This document shows, in pieces, positions 7,479 through 14,516 of a stretch of DNA of 32,434 nucleotides. The DNA comes from a virus, in IMG/VR virus record IMGVR_UViG_3300031933_000085, positions 1 to 32,434 of that record; one strand, 5' to 3'. How positions within the stretch are numbered: position 1 is the first letter of the stretch; every line of letters begins with the position of its first letter. The notes under the pieces were generated by a model that was not told where the DNA came from, made no database searches, and saw nothing but the letters and a program-made list of their open reading frames with translations. Both the position numbers and the translations under genes were made by a program.

Positions 7479-7725
7479 TAAGCGCCTCATGCAACGCCCG
7501 GCACTCATCGAACCGGGCGTTATTTTCTTGTGTCGTTACGATAACGTCCGTCATATCCTGTGACTTATAAGCCACACGGTCAGTGCACTTCACCAACAGC
7601 ACTAGCGGAATATCGTTTTTAACGTCATTTACCGCTTGCTCACTTACGGGGCACACTGTTTCCGGTACTGTTGAGCAACTGCAACATATCATCAGTAACG
7701 CGCTGACACTCAGATTCTTTAACAA
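7453..7725 (-). CDS. Rz1: Rz1-like outer-membrane spanin lipoprotein
   Basis: This frame begins inside the 3' part of the Rz gene in another reading frame, the classic nested Rz/Rz1 arrangement. The start is a TTG at 7725, chosen because a stop lies just upstream in frame and an AGAGG ribosome site precedes it by 9 bases. The N-terminus SALLMICCSCS is a short lipoprotein signal with the lipid-attachment cysteine at about residue 14 or 15. The mature part is about 75 residues, rather long for Rz1. The product would sit in the outer membrane and join Rz across the periplasm to fuse membranes at lysis. Its 3' end overlaps the convergent membrane-protein gene and contains the terminator of the + strand operon. 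Confidence 0.8.
   Translation of the reverse strand: MLKNLSVSALLMICCSCSTVPETVCPVSEQAVNDVKNDIPLVLLVKCTDRVAYKSQDMTDVIVTTQENNARFDECRALHEALIKAVKQRQ
7493..7527 (+). terminator. Rho-independent terminator of the + strand replication operon
   Basis: A perfect 9-bp stem AACGCCCGG/CCGGGCGTT with an 11-base loop is followed by ATTTTCTTG. It lies just downstream of the last + strand gene and entirely within the coding sequence of the convergent Rz1 gene. Confidence 0.8.
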
Positions 7726-7984
7726 TTTTTGTTACCTCTTTCGTCACTGTTACTGGTGGCCGCGATCGCAGCGTATCGACTAACGTCAGGGCATCGTCGC
7801 GTTCTTTGGTACGCTTATCGATGGTCCGTTCATAATTCGCGGCATTCTCTGACTCTCGCGCTTTATACGATTCGTACAGACGCGCTTGCTCTGCTGTAAC
7901 GCCAGCCTCGTAACGTGACTCACCGTAAAAATAAGTCACGATAATCATGGCCACGCCACCAGCTAACCATAGATACTTATTCAT
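7640..7984 (-). CDS. Rz: Rz-like inner-membrane spanin
   Basis: The 114-residue protein starts MNKYLWLAGGVAMIIVTYFYG, a single N-terminal membrane helix, followed by a long charged helical region (residues about 28-85) typical of Rz periplasmic coiled coils. I chose ATG 7984 rather than TTG or GTG codons immediately upstream because it shares one base with the endolysin stop (TGATG). It encodes the inner-membrane half of the two-component spanin and hosts the Rz1 gene in another frame in its last 86 bases. Confidence 0.85.
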   Translation of the reverse strand: MNKYLWLAGGVAMIIVTYFYGESRYEAGVTAEQARLYESYKARESENAANYERTIDKRTKERDDALTLVDTLRSRPPVTVTKEVTKIVKESECQRVTDDMLQLLNSTGNSVPRK

Positions 7985-8580
7985 CACCAATTCACCTCAC
8001 CGAACCGACCGCGATACTTACGCTCAATCATCGGCACATAATTCATTGTTTCTCCCGCGTGGCGTCCGGTTATCTGTGGCAAACATACGATAATTTCTGT
8101 GTATCGTAACGGGCCTCCACAGGCGCGCTGCGCCGCTAAAATATTACCGTTGCCAGCATTGTAACCAGACAGCCCTAATCTGATACGATCTGAATCGGGG
8201 CGCGGAGATGACCAAAACGACACCATACGTGACATATAAAATGCTTGCGCTCTAATAGCGTAACGGGCGTCTCTCGGTGACGCATCGACCGGCACTACCG
8301 ACGCGGCTTTAATGTCGTCCCACGTGCGGGGCATAAACTGCGCTAAACCAACTGCTCCAACTGGTGACACTGCATCGGGATTGCCGGCGCTTTCCTGCTG
8401 GATCTGTGCCCAGCCAATGCGCCAGTCATACTGCGGTAAGTAGCGATGCCACGCGGCGTTTATTTGCGCGTCATACTCCGAGCATTTTACCGGCAAGCAA
8501 ACAAGCGCCAATAACCCAAGCGCCGCGAAAAACAGACAGAGCCAGCGGGTCACTTTTAATAATCGGGAGCATATCGTCAC
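7984..8580 (-). CDS. Endolysin, lytic transglycosylase with N-terminal signal anchor
   Basis: The 198-residue product has a GTG start preceded by AGGGG at 9 bases. Residues about 12-32 (RWLCLFFAALGLLALVCLPV) are a signal-anchor or signal peptide after a basic N-terminus. The rest is an SLT/lysozyme-like lytic transglycosylase: catalytic Glu in QQESAGNP (about residue 63), GAVGLAQFMP, and LSGYNAGNGN. Such enzymes cleave the glycan strand of peptidoglycan. The N-terminal membrane segment suggests Sec export, possibly SAR-type control in which membrane depolarisation by the holin releases the enzyme; that mechanism is inferred. The gene overlaps the preceding holin candidate by 110 bases and joins Rz directly. 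Confidence 0.85.
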   Translation of the reverse strand: MTICSRLLKVTRWLCLFFAALGLLALVCLPVKCSEYDAQINAAWHRYLPQYDWRIGWAQIQQESAGNPDAVSPVGAVGLAQFMPRTWDDIKAASVVPVDASPRDARYAIRAQAFYMSRMVSFWSSPRPDSDRIRLGLSGYNAGNGNILAAQRACGGPLRYTEIIVCLPQITGRHAGETMNYVPMIERKYRGRFGEVNW

Positions 8581-8674
8581 GGAACTTCACCCCTAGAAAT
8601 TTATCGAGTAGTCGCAGTACGCCAAAAACCATAACCACTGCGACTAATGTATAAAAGAGATTCAAATAAAACAT
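8471..8674 (-). CDS. Holin candidate, two membrane helices (67 aa)
   Basis: A 67-residue protein with two hydrophobic segments, about residues 4-23 (LNLFYTLVAVVMVFGVLRLL) and 47-66 (SVFRGAWVIGACLLAGKMLG), separated by a charged loop. Size, topology and position immediately before the endolysin fit a class II holin that makes lesions in the inner membrane at the time of lysis. The start overlaps the stop of the upstream membrane-protein gene by one base, and its 3' half overlaps the endolysin gene in another frame. Confidence 0.65.
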   Translation of the reverse strand: MFYLNLFYTLVAVVMVFGVLRLLDKFLGVKFRDDMLPIIKSDPLALSVFRGAWVIGACLLAGKMLGV

Positions 8675-9135
8675 TACTTCACCTGCTCCTGTTTAGTTCG
8701 TTCTGTGGTGGCATCGGTTACGGCTTGGTGCCACACCGCAGCGGCAACGTATAAAAATATTGCCAATACTGCAGCTAATGAAACTCCTTTTACAATGTTT
8801 AACCAGATGCTACTAACACTTGCACGGCGCGCGCGTTCTGAACGTACAAAAGCAATATCAGCTAAAATCTGTGGTTTATCTTCAGCATCAATGCCAATAT
8901 TGCGTAACTCTTGGTGGATTATTATTTTTACTTCTTCTTGACTTGGTTTCCGTTCCAGAGCTGTTTCAAGTCGGTGCAAGCTCTCTTGTACTTCCCTGTG
9001 CGTAGCGTTGACAGTCTCAGTCACGCGGCGCACCTCCTCTCGCAGTGAATCAACGGCACCGATTATCTTACCAAAAGTAACAGGGTCTATTTGTGATACT
9101 TGCGGTACAGAACTGTCAGGCAATTGTGGCGCCAT
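8674..9135 (-). CDS. Coiled-coil protein with one C-terminal membrane helix, lysis region
   Basis: I place the start at ATG 9135 (MAPQLPD) because the GGGGAG ribosome site lies 8 bases before it; the ATG two codons upstream is only 2 bases from the site. Residues about 18-80 form a helical, heptad-rich region (GKIIGAVDSLREEVRRVTET). Residues about 118-140 (IVKGVSLAAVLAIFLYVAAAV) form one membrane helix near the C-terminus. It resembles accessory membrane proteins found next to phage holins, and could be an antiholin, a second holin or a lysis regulator. The role is not certain. Confidence 0.65.
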   Translation of the reverse strand: MAPQLPDSSVPQVSQIDPVTFGKIIGAVDSLREEVRRVTETVNATHREVQESLHRLETALERKPSQEEVKIIIHQELRNIGIDAEDKPQILADIAFVRSERARRASVSSIWLNIVKGVSLAAVLAIFLYVAAAVWHQAVTDATTERTKQEQVK

Positions 9136-9761
9136 GTCCATTTCTCCCCGAGTTTTTGGTCCAATGCATATTTGTCAGTGTCAAGTCTTTCAGGTCGTGA
9201 CTTTAGAATAACACATTTGTCAAGCGGTATGCACCTGATATCGGAACGAACAAAAATACCACGGTGAAAATGGTACCAATGCCCATCACAAATAACACCT
9301 GTGCCACCAAAAGGCTCTAACGTTACGAGCGACACTAAAAAATCTTGCGTGGAGTCAGGTATTCTACGCACCAGATAGATATTGCCGGCTTCGATAGGAT
9401 CCGATTTTATTCGGTAGGAGCGGCGGATCAGGAATATGCCGTAGAATACAACAGCGGCGGATTTAATCCACATTGCGGGTGCTGTAAAAGGGGTGCCTAT
9501 AAGCCACATGCAGTATACGGCTAACGAACAGGTAACCATAACTGCCCATAACGTAACTATTGTTTTAAATAATAGTAACTTATAACTAATGTAAAAAGAG
9601 AAAAGCCACAGAACGATGCATCCCTGTAGCTCAGAAAGTAATTGGTTTAATTTCCAGTATTCTGCGTTACTGGTAAATCCATCAACGTACCACTGTGCAA
9701 TACTAAGACTTGCTAGTATCACCAGTATCGTTAGGTTTCGTGTCGGGTGGTGTGTTATCAC
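9087..9761 (-). CDS. Integral membrane protein with C-terminal soluble domain (224 aa)
   Basis: The GTG at 9761 has a G-rich ribosome site (GGGGG, 8-9 bases upstream). The first about 130 residues hold four hydrophobic segments (for example LTILVILASLSIAQW and CIVLWLFSFYISYKLLLF). The C-terminal about 95 residues form a soluble domain including GGTGVICDGHWYHFHRG, with conserved-looking Cys and His residues and a terminal WTWRHNCLTVLYRKY. The Cys/His pattern recalls papain-fold or NlpC-like domains, but this is not established. It lies between the tail tip gene and the lysis genes, overlapping the next gene by 49 bases, so it may belong to the lysis group or act in superinfection control. Confidence 0.6.
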   Translation of the reverse strand: MITHHPTRNLTILVILASLSIAQWYVDGFTSNAEYWKLNQLLSELQGCIVLWLFSFYISYKLLLFKTIVTLWAVMVTCSLAVYCMWLIGTPFTAPAMWIKSAAVVFYGIFLIRRSYRIKSDPIEAGNIYLVRRIPDSTQDFLVSLVTLEPFGGTGVICDGHWYHFHRGIFVRSDIRCIPLDKCVILKSRPERLDTDKYALDQKLGEKWTWRHNCLTVLYRKYHK

Positions 9762-9813
9762 CTGGGCTACCCCCGCCGGCGCCAGCCATACAGTATTTAA
9801 ACGGATAAATCAT
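9703..9813 (-). CDS. Possible small protein after the tail tip gene (36 aa)
   Basis: A 36-residue frame starts with ATG at 9813, inside the last codons of the J-like gene, with AGAGG 10 bases upstream. The product reads MIYPFKYCMAGAGGGSP and continues as a Gly/Pro/Thr/Asp-rich tail ending GDTSKS. It overlaps the next membrane-protein gene by 59 bases in another frame. The Gly- and Pro-rich composition is unlike a random shadow and short conserved genes downstream of J-like genes exist, but evidence is limited to the start signal and composition. Confidence 0.4.
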   Translation of the reverse strand: MIYPFKYCMAGAGGGSPGDNTPPDTKPNDTGDTSKS

Positions 9814-12331
9814 CCTGATAGTACCTCTCGTCATAGTTAATACATGTGACCTTGACGTTATCCACGTCGCTTGGCTCAAATGTCTGAACCAGCATCGCCA
9901 GTTTAGTACGCTGGTCATCCGTTGACAAGCTGTACTCCGTTTTATCGGCCAAATATCCGACATAAGGTGGTTCTGACGGAGCATATGCCAACACCACTGC
10001 TTCATCCGTGTCAGGATCGGCCGTTACAGGAATCCCCTCCAGCGAACCGTCACGTTTCGTGAGCACTATCGACCACGTGGCATCACCAATAGCTATTTCA
10101 TGCGGTTGTGACAGAAAATAACGCAGCCCATCTGTCTGATCGATGTACCCGTCAATACTGTTCTGTCGAGTATTATCGATTACATCGACACGTTGCCCTT
10201 TAGATAGCAGACGCGCCTTATCCATAGCAGTAAACACATGACTTATACGTTGGTATTTTAGCTTATTGTACTCACGCCACGCTCGGACCTCTGCAAACTG
10301 AGGCACGTTACAACCTTGCAGCGTTATTTGATTCGGATTCGTGGCGCTTTGGTCGGTAGGGATATAGATGGTGTCAGTGTCGCCGGTGTTCTCATTTTTA
10401 AATGTCAACTCAACACCATCATAATCTTTACTGTTTTTTAGCGACCGTGTCCGCCGTTCTTCTCCACCAGCACGCACAGGGAGTTTCGATCTGTGGCCAA
10501 ACTGCTGCACTGAGATACTTTGCGGCCCCTCCCACCAAAATTTTATAAGATTCCCCTCTTGGTACGCAGACATATTCGTGGCATCACAGATTAAGGCGAT
10601 GTGGTCCTCATATCTAAAGGTGTCATCGTCGAAGGTATATCCGACACGAATAGCATCGCGTGTGCCAAAATAGTCCACAATGGATTCTTGCAGTTCATAT
10701 AAACCCGCGTGGTCTATCGTAGCGGAGGTGCGTCTACCGATAAAAGGATCAGTGTGCATGGAGTACAGTACGTCCGCCACTTCATCACTCGCTATGTAGG
10801 TGCTATCTGGGCGCGTAATGTAACGAGTGCAGGCAAAGGATAACTTACGCTCCTTGACACGTAGCGCAGATTGTGTGGCCTTAGTTCTGGCAAGAATAGT
10901 AGTAACGTTGCCAAAATCTGCAACAGTTACTGAGTTAGCTAAAAATAAGTCACGCCATTTAATTTCGTCTACTACAGTACCGCTAAATTCAAAGTCCGTT
11001 TCTGTCATTCGGCGAACTTCGATAGAACAGTTAGTGTATGGGATCACATACTCTATGGTCACACCAACGGCATCCGTACCGTTTGGCGATATATATTCGT
11101 TGTACGCCGTAGTATTTGCAGGGTTATCAAGATCTGTAAACAGCACGTAGATGTGCATATCGAAATATTCGTATTGAGTGCCTTTCTTATAAAACCCGTT
11201 CTGAGCAACAATGTTTATCCAACACTTTTCAAATCCGGATACAGTAAAAGGGCCGACGGTGGTGGAAATGTCTTTTCCAATAGCGGGCAGAAACTCAACC
11301 AGCATCGTTCCTGGCTGCTCCGTTTCGTACCATAGGTCATTTGCTGAATCATACCAAACGCTTGTCGGAACAGCCGAGCCACCAGCACCGTAGTGAATCC
11401 ACGAACCACTGGCGCCGCTAACGTCAAGAACCAGATAATCGTCCCCTACAGCAGTAACAGTGTAGGAACCACTGCAGTCTGCGAGTTCATTATCTGGTGT
11501 CACAACCACGAAGTTATAAACGACACACGTATCACCAATAGCAAAAGAGTCACCGTAAAACGGCACAGTGGCATTTATAGAGTCTATACGCCCCGTAGAT
11601 CTCGCCAGAAAAGGCCCTGTGTCTTGGTTTTCATTAGGTGCGATTAACGTAGCACCGTCCACTTCATTGGCTTGTTCTACCGCATATAACGGATCTGTAA
11701 AAGTATCACCTATGGTGAGAAAAGGTGACCCCGAGTTTGGCGATGTGTAAGGATTGTAGAACATTGCAGCGGCACCATCGATGCGCGACAGTGGCGTGTC
11801 ACCATCAACGACAGTGGCTTCTTCGATATCAAGTTGTCCAACAGAAGCACATAGATACGATATTTCAAACTCTTGGTTACTTACGAAGCGTGTGTAATTC
11901 ATCCATAAATCTGGATAGCAAGCCGGTTCGCGCCCGCGAATATCGGGTAGCCGTTTATTAAGTCGTGGCTGGTTGCTACGACCCTGAAGCGCATTATTTG
12001 ATGATCTGTTAGCGTTAGCGTCGACTTCTGGGATTGTGGGAGTAAGCAGCAGAGTAGCAGCTACAGCTACGACAATAGCAATAATTACAGGGATCCACGT
12101 CTCTGGTCCAGCGGGTACCGCCGAAATATACCACATAGCGTCAGTATCTAATAGCTGCGCATCGGAAATATCAGTAACAGCCGAGTCCACAGAAATCTGT
12201 TCGTGCCAGAAATACAGCTTGTCATGTTTCGGTGCGTGATTTACGAGCCAGTCCGCCAGATGCTGCACAGTAACGGTATGCATCGTATCTGGGCACATTG
12301 GGCCGTCAGGGTAAAATTTAATAGTCGCCAT
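9797..12331 (-). CDS. Tail tip / host-specificity protein, J-like
   Basis: The 844-residue protein is the largest tail gene after the tape measure in transcription order and ends the tail module, the position of lambda gpJ. The N-terminal region holds a long hydrophobic stretch (WIPVIIAIVVAVAATLLLTP, about residues 80-98), a feature of tail-hub proteins of this type. It is followed by an RSNQPRLNKRLPDIRGREP segment reminiscent of the J family, and then beta-rich hub and fibronectin-like regions. It would form the central tail tip or baseplate hub and contact the host. A short 5' leader from 12332 separates it from the divergent + strand promoter of the 12438 gene. Confidence 0.75.
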   Translation of the reverse strand: MATIKFYPDGPMCPDTMHTVTVQHLADWLVNHAPKHDKLYFWHEQISVDSAVTDISDAQLLDTDAMWYISAVPAGPETWIPVIIAIVVAVAATLLLTPTIPEVDANANRSSNNALQGRSNQPRLNKRLPDIRGREPACYPDLWMNYTRFVSNQEFEISYLCASVGQLDIEEATVVDGDTPLSRIDGAAAMFYNPYTSPNSGSPFLTIGDTFTDPLYAVEQANEVDGATLIAPNENQDTGPFLARSTGRIDSINATVPFYGDSFAIGDTCVVYNFVVVTPDNELADCSGSYTVTAVGDDYLVLDVSGASGSWIHYGAGGSAVPTSVWYDSANDLWYETEQPGTMLVEFLPAIGKDISTTVGPFTVSGFEKCWINIVAQNGFYKKGTQYEYFDMHIYVLFTDLDNPANTTAYNEYISPNGTDAVGVTIEYVIPYTNCSIEVRRMTETDFEFSGTVVDEIKWRDLFLANSVTVADFGNVTTILARTKATQSALRVKERKLSFACTRYITRPDSTYIASDEVADVLYSMHTDPFIGRRTSATIDHAGLYELQESIVDYFGTRDAIRVGYTFDDDTFRYEDHIALICDATNMSAYQEGNLIKFWWEGPQSISVQQFGHRSKLPVRAGGEERRTRSLKNSKDYDGVELTFKNENTGDTDTIYIPTDQSATNPNQITLQGCNVPQFAEVRAWREYNKLKYQRISHVFTAMDKARLLSKGQRVDVIDNTRQNSIDGYIDQTDGLRYFLSQPHEIAIGDATWSIVLTKRDGSLEGIPVTADPDTDEAVVLAYAPSEPPYVGYLADKTEYSLSTDDQRTKLAMLVQTFEPSDVDNVKVTCINYDERYYQDDLSV

Positions 12332-12377
12332 GATTAGATCCGTGTCGGTAATTAGTAAAATTTTATCACGATAGTGT

Positions 12378-12406
12378 TTGACAGCGTAGTGTTGCTATAG
12401 TAACCT
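12378..12406 (+). promoter_or_regulatory. Candidate promoter for the 12438-13312 island
   Basis: TTGACA at 12378-12383 matches the sigma70 -35 consensus perfectly. TAACCT at 12401-12406 is a weak -10 at 17-base spacing. A TATAGT at 12396-12401 lies too close for a standard promoter, but belongs to the TGCTATAGT motif shared with other + strand islands. The promoter lies 32 bases before the ATG at 12438, which has GGAG and AGGA ribosome-site matches. Confidence 0.5.
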
Positions 12407-12437
12407 AATAGCGTTGATTAATTATTGGAGTTAGGAA

Positions 12438-13073
12438 ATGGATAATAAAATTTTAGCGGCTGTGTCAGAGTTTGGCGGAAAGTGGCCGGATAAAGCAGCG
12501 ACTGTCTTAGTATATGAAAAAGGAGTGGATATTTGCTATTGCAAATTAATAAGTGAATACTCTGTCACTGAAAACGAGTTCAAAGTCGCCGCTGAAGAGT
12601 GGCTGAAAGAAGCGTATATGCACAATGCGGCGCTTAATTGTGATTGGGATATTGAGAAACGTGATAGTGACGTGTTAATGGTGGTTAGTAATAACACAGT
12701 ATGTCACTGGGGGTTTGACATCTGTACCGAACAAGAATTCATCGACTACTGCCGTAAGAATAAGCCACACGTGCCGAAACTCTCGTTTAACTGTAGCTGT
12801 CACATTGTCGAACTGTCCTCCGAGTCACTCATTAAAAACACGGTGGAGTGGCTAGTAAATGCAGACTCGCAAGACCAACGTGACAAAGCGCTACAACACC
12901 TATTAGACATGCTGCCACCGCTACCAACACCTCGTGAGAAAGCGATCGATGCTATGTGTAACGTGGTAGAGTCACATAGTAACTACAAAAATATGAATGT
13001 GAATATCGATTGTTCAGTAGCCATTAAATTCACAATCGAAACTTTATACGACGCGGGATATCGGAAACTATGA
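12438..13073 (+). CDS. Hypothetical protein (211 aa), + strand island
   Basis: The gene runs against the surrounding virion genes and is preceded by its own promoter-like sequence and GGAG/AGGA ribosome site. The 211-residue product is soluble, Cys-rich in the centre (ICYCKLIS, CTEQEFIDYCRKN, NCSCHIVE) and has no membrane segment. I do not recognise a family. The C-terminal part (TPREKAIDAMCNVVESHSNYK) is helical. Its stop overlaps the following gene in an ATGA junction. Position and independent promoter suggest an accessory early gene. Confidence 0.65.
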   Translation: MDNKILAAVSEFGGKWPDKAATVLVYEKGVDICYCKLISEYSVTENEFKVAAEEWLKEAYMHNAALNCDWDIEKRDSDVLMVVSNNTVCHWGFDICTEQEFIDYCRKNKPHVPKLSFNCSCHIVELSSESLIKNTVEWLVNADSQDQRDKALQHLLDMLPPLPTPREKAIDAMCNVVESHSNYKNMNVNIDCSVAIKFTIETLYDAGYRKL

Positions 13074-13312
13074 CACACCTATACTACCTGTTCTCAGCGG
13101 TACTCGCGCTGCTAGGAATCGGTGGCCTAGCGTTAAATCCGTCGCTACCGTATTACGTAGCTATTACAGCTGGCGCTATCGGTTTACTCGTTACCCTACG
13201 TAACGATAGAAACGAACGTCGTGAAACGCGGTCATCTGCGCAAAACCTGTCACTACCGTATCGCCTCCAGATTTCCCCGGTGCGCGGTACGCATGGTAAA
13301 TACCGCCGCTAA
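13070..13312 (+). CDS. Small two-helix membrane protein (80 aa) overlapping the convergent NlpC-like gene
   Basis: The ATG overlaps the preceding stop (ATGA). Residues 4-24 (LYYLFSAVLALLGIGGLALN) and 27-43 (LPYYVAITAGAIGLLVTL) are hydrophobic and form a likely hairpin; the C-terminal half is basic (RNDRNERRETRSS). The last 122 bases overlap the 3' end of the NlpC-like gene on the other strand, so the membrane part is encoded mostly outside the overlap while the charged tail is antisense to the tail protein. Function unknown. Confidence 0.55.
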   Translation: MTHLYYLFSAVLALLGIGGLALNPSLPYYVAITAGAIGLLVTLRNDRNERRETRSSAQNLSLPYRLQISPVRGTHGKYRR

Positions 13313-13586
13313 CAACAATACCCACATGTAACCCCGTGCCGGTTCCATACCGGCACGTTATCATCTCTCCCATGTGGTCACGCCACGTACCAGCAAATTT
13401 ACCACGGCGCTCAAATTTATGCCGCAGCCAATACATAAACGTACGCGCCCATTCGTCGCCGTCGGTAAACTCGAAACCATAGTAATCAGCAACGGCGTGT
13501 GCACAAGTCCACGTAACAGGGTCATATGGTCGTCCGATTTTAAGTGTACTGACGATATAACCCCCCTGTGCGTGCAATCGTGCCAC
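13191..13586 (-). CDS. NlpC/P60-like tail tip peptidase
   Basis: The 131-residue product has the Cys of a papain-like NlpC/P60 or CHAP fold (WTCAHAVADYYG, about residue 28) and the His in GTGLHVGIVVSGG (about 87), followed by IYHAYR and a final RFYRYVG typical of phage tail peptidases like lambda gpK. The GTG start at 13586 has a weak AGG upstream and overlaps the previous gene by 47 bases. Such proteins cleave or bind peptidoglycan during tail tip assembly or DNA entry. Its 3' end overlaps the convergent small membrane-protein gene by 122 bases. Confidence 0.75.
   Translation of the reverse strand: MARLHAQGGYIVSTLKIGRPYDPVTWTCAHAVADYYGFEFTDGDEWARTFMYWLRHKFERRGKFAGTWRDHMGEMITCRYGTGTGLHVGIVVSGGIYHAYRAPGKSGGDTVVTGFAQMTAFHDVRFYRYVG
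13335..13357 (+). terminator. Possible terminator hairpin for the + strand island
   Basis: A perfect 8-bp stem CGTGCCGG/CCGGCACG with a 7-base loop lies 23 bases after the + strand stop, within the NlpC-like coding sequence. The following TTATCATCT is only weakly T-rich, so termination is uncertain. Confidence 0.4.
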
Positions 13587-14034
13587 GCTCGCCTGTTTTA
13601 CTCACGTTAGTAGCCTGTGGCGTCGCAGAGAAACCGATACCGTCAGGTTCGCTAGCAAACTCGCCAATTTCTAACGAGTAAGGCCCGTCTGCAACACTGA
13701 CATTATCATCCACATCAATGTAGTAACTATAAAAATTAGCTGTTACGGGAATTTCTGTATCAATCGGGATCTGGTCAAGATACGCACCAGCTACTTCGTT
13801 CATATCCTGCAGCACAACTTTAAATTCTTGTGACAGATTTTCGACGGTGCCGGGTTTCTCGACACGCATAGGTACATACTGAAACGTCCAGTTATTTACC
13901 GTGTCGGTAAACCCCGGGTGCCACGGCGTGATATACAGTGATTCAGTTAGTGCAGGGTGCGATAATATCACCGCATCGACCACTTGCTCCCCACGTGTGG
14001 CATTAACTAATATAGCTCTGGCCTGTTCAAGCAT
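13540..14034 (-). CDS. Minor tail protein, DUF1833-like
   Basis: The 164-residue protein starts MLEQARAILVNATRGEQVVDAVILSHPAL and carries a beta-rich region (WTFQYVPMRVEKPGTVENLSQEFKVVLQDMNE) like DUF1833 phage proteins, a family found between the tape measure and the NlpC-like gene. It would be part of the tail tip complex, in the position of lambda gpL. It shares one base with the upstream gene and overlaps the downstream NlpC-like gene by 47 bases. The family assignment is by pattern only. Confidence 0.65.
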   Translation of the reverse strand: MLEQARAILVNATRGEQVVDAVILSHPALTESLYITPWHPGFTDTVNNWTFQYVPMRVEKPGTVENLSQEFKVVLQDMNEVAGAYLDQIPIDTEIPVTANFYSYYIDVDDNVSVADGPYSLEIGEFASEPDGIGFSATPQATNVSKTGERGTIARTGGLYRQYT

Positions 14035-14516
14035 TACAGTAGTCTCTCAAGCGGGTCTAAGATATGTGTGATATCCCAAGCAGCATAGTCGCCTAGTGCC
14101 TCGTAAGCTACTTGTCGTGACGCAGATACTGCGCGGTCAATAAGTGGAACTGCATTATACACAACAGTAATCTGCGCATATATCCCTGTCCAAATAGCAG
14201 CGGACGGTGCTTGGATTATAGTAGCCACATACCATGTTTCATCCGCTAAATCTGATGCGGTCAAATCTAAGCGCACCTCAATTGGCAGTTGCCCCTCCCG
14301 CAGCGCTCCATAATACGTATCCATAAAATACTGCAGTTGATTGGCTGTAAGCGTATACGTCACACTGGTATTAACCGAGTTGTTACGATATAAGCCACGG
14401 CTGCGGACAGGGCCAGAGCCAATATCCGATACTAATGCACCAAATGATACACCTGGGCGATAACTGTCACGATCAGGTAAAATCGGCTCTCCACCATAAA
14501 TTAGCTTATCTACCAT
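14034..14516 (-). CDS. Minor tail protein
   Basis: The 160-residue protein lies directly after the tape measure, in the position of lambda gpM. It is beta-rich with NTSVTYTLTANQLQYFMDTYYGALREG and WYVATIIQAPSAAIWTG, a pattern common in tail tip proteins that bind the distal end of the tape measure. The start shares one base with the tape measure stop. Function is inferred from order. Confidence 0.6.
   Translation of the reverse strand: MVDKLIYGGEPILPDRDSYRPGVSFGALVSDIGSGPVRSRGLYRNNSVNTSVTYTLTANQLQYFMDTYYGALREGQLPIEVRLDLTASDLADETWYVATIIQAPSAAIWTGIYAQITVVYNAVPLIDRAVSASRQVAYEALGDYAAWDITHILDPLERLL

Noticed and set aside
9797-12331. Several + strand frames of 60-107 codons opposite the J-like gene
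   Set aside because: They have no ribosome sites, are not organised as operons, and are explained as antisense shadows of a long coding region.
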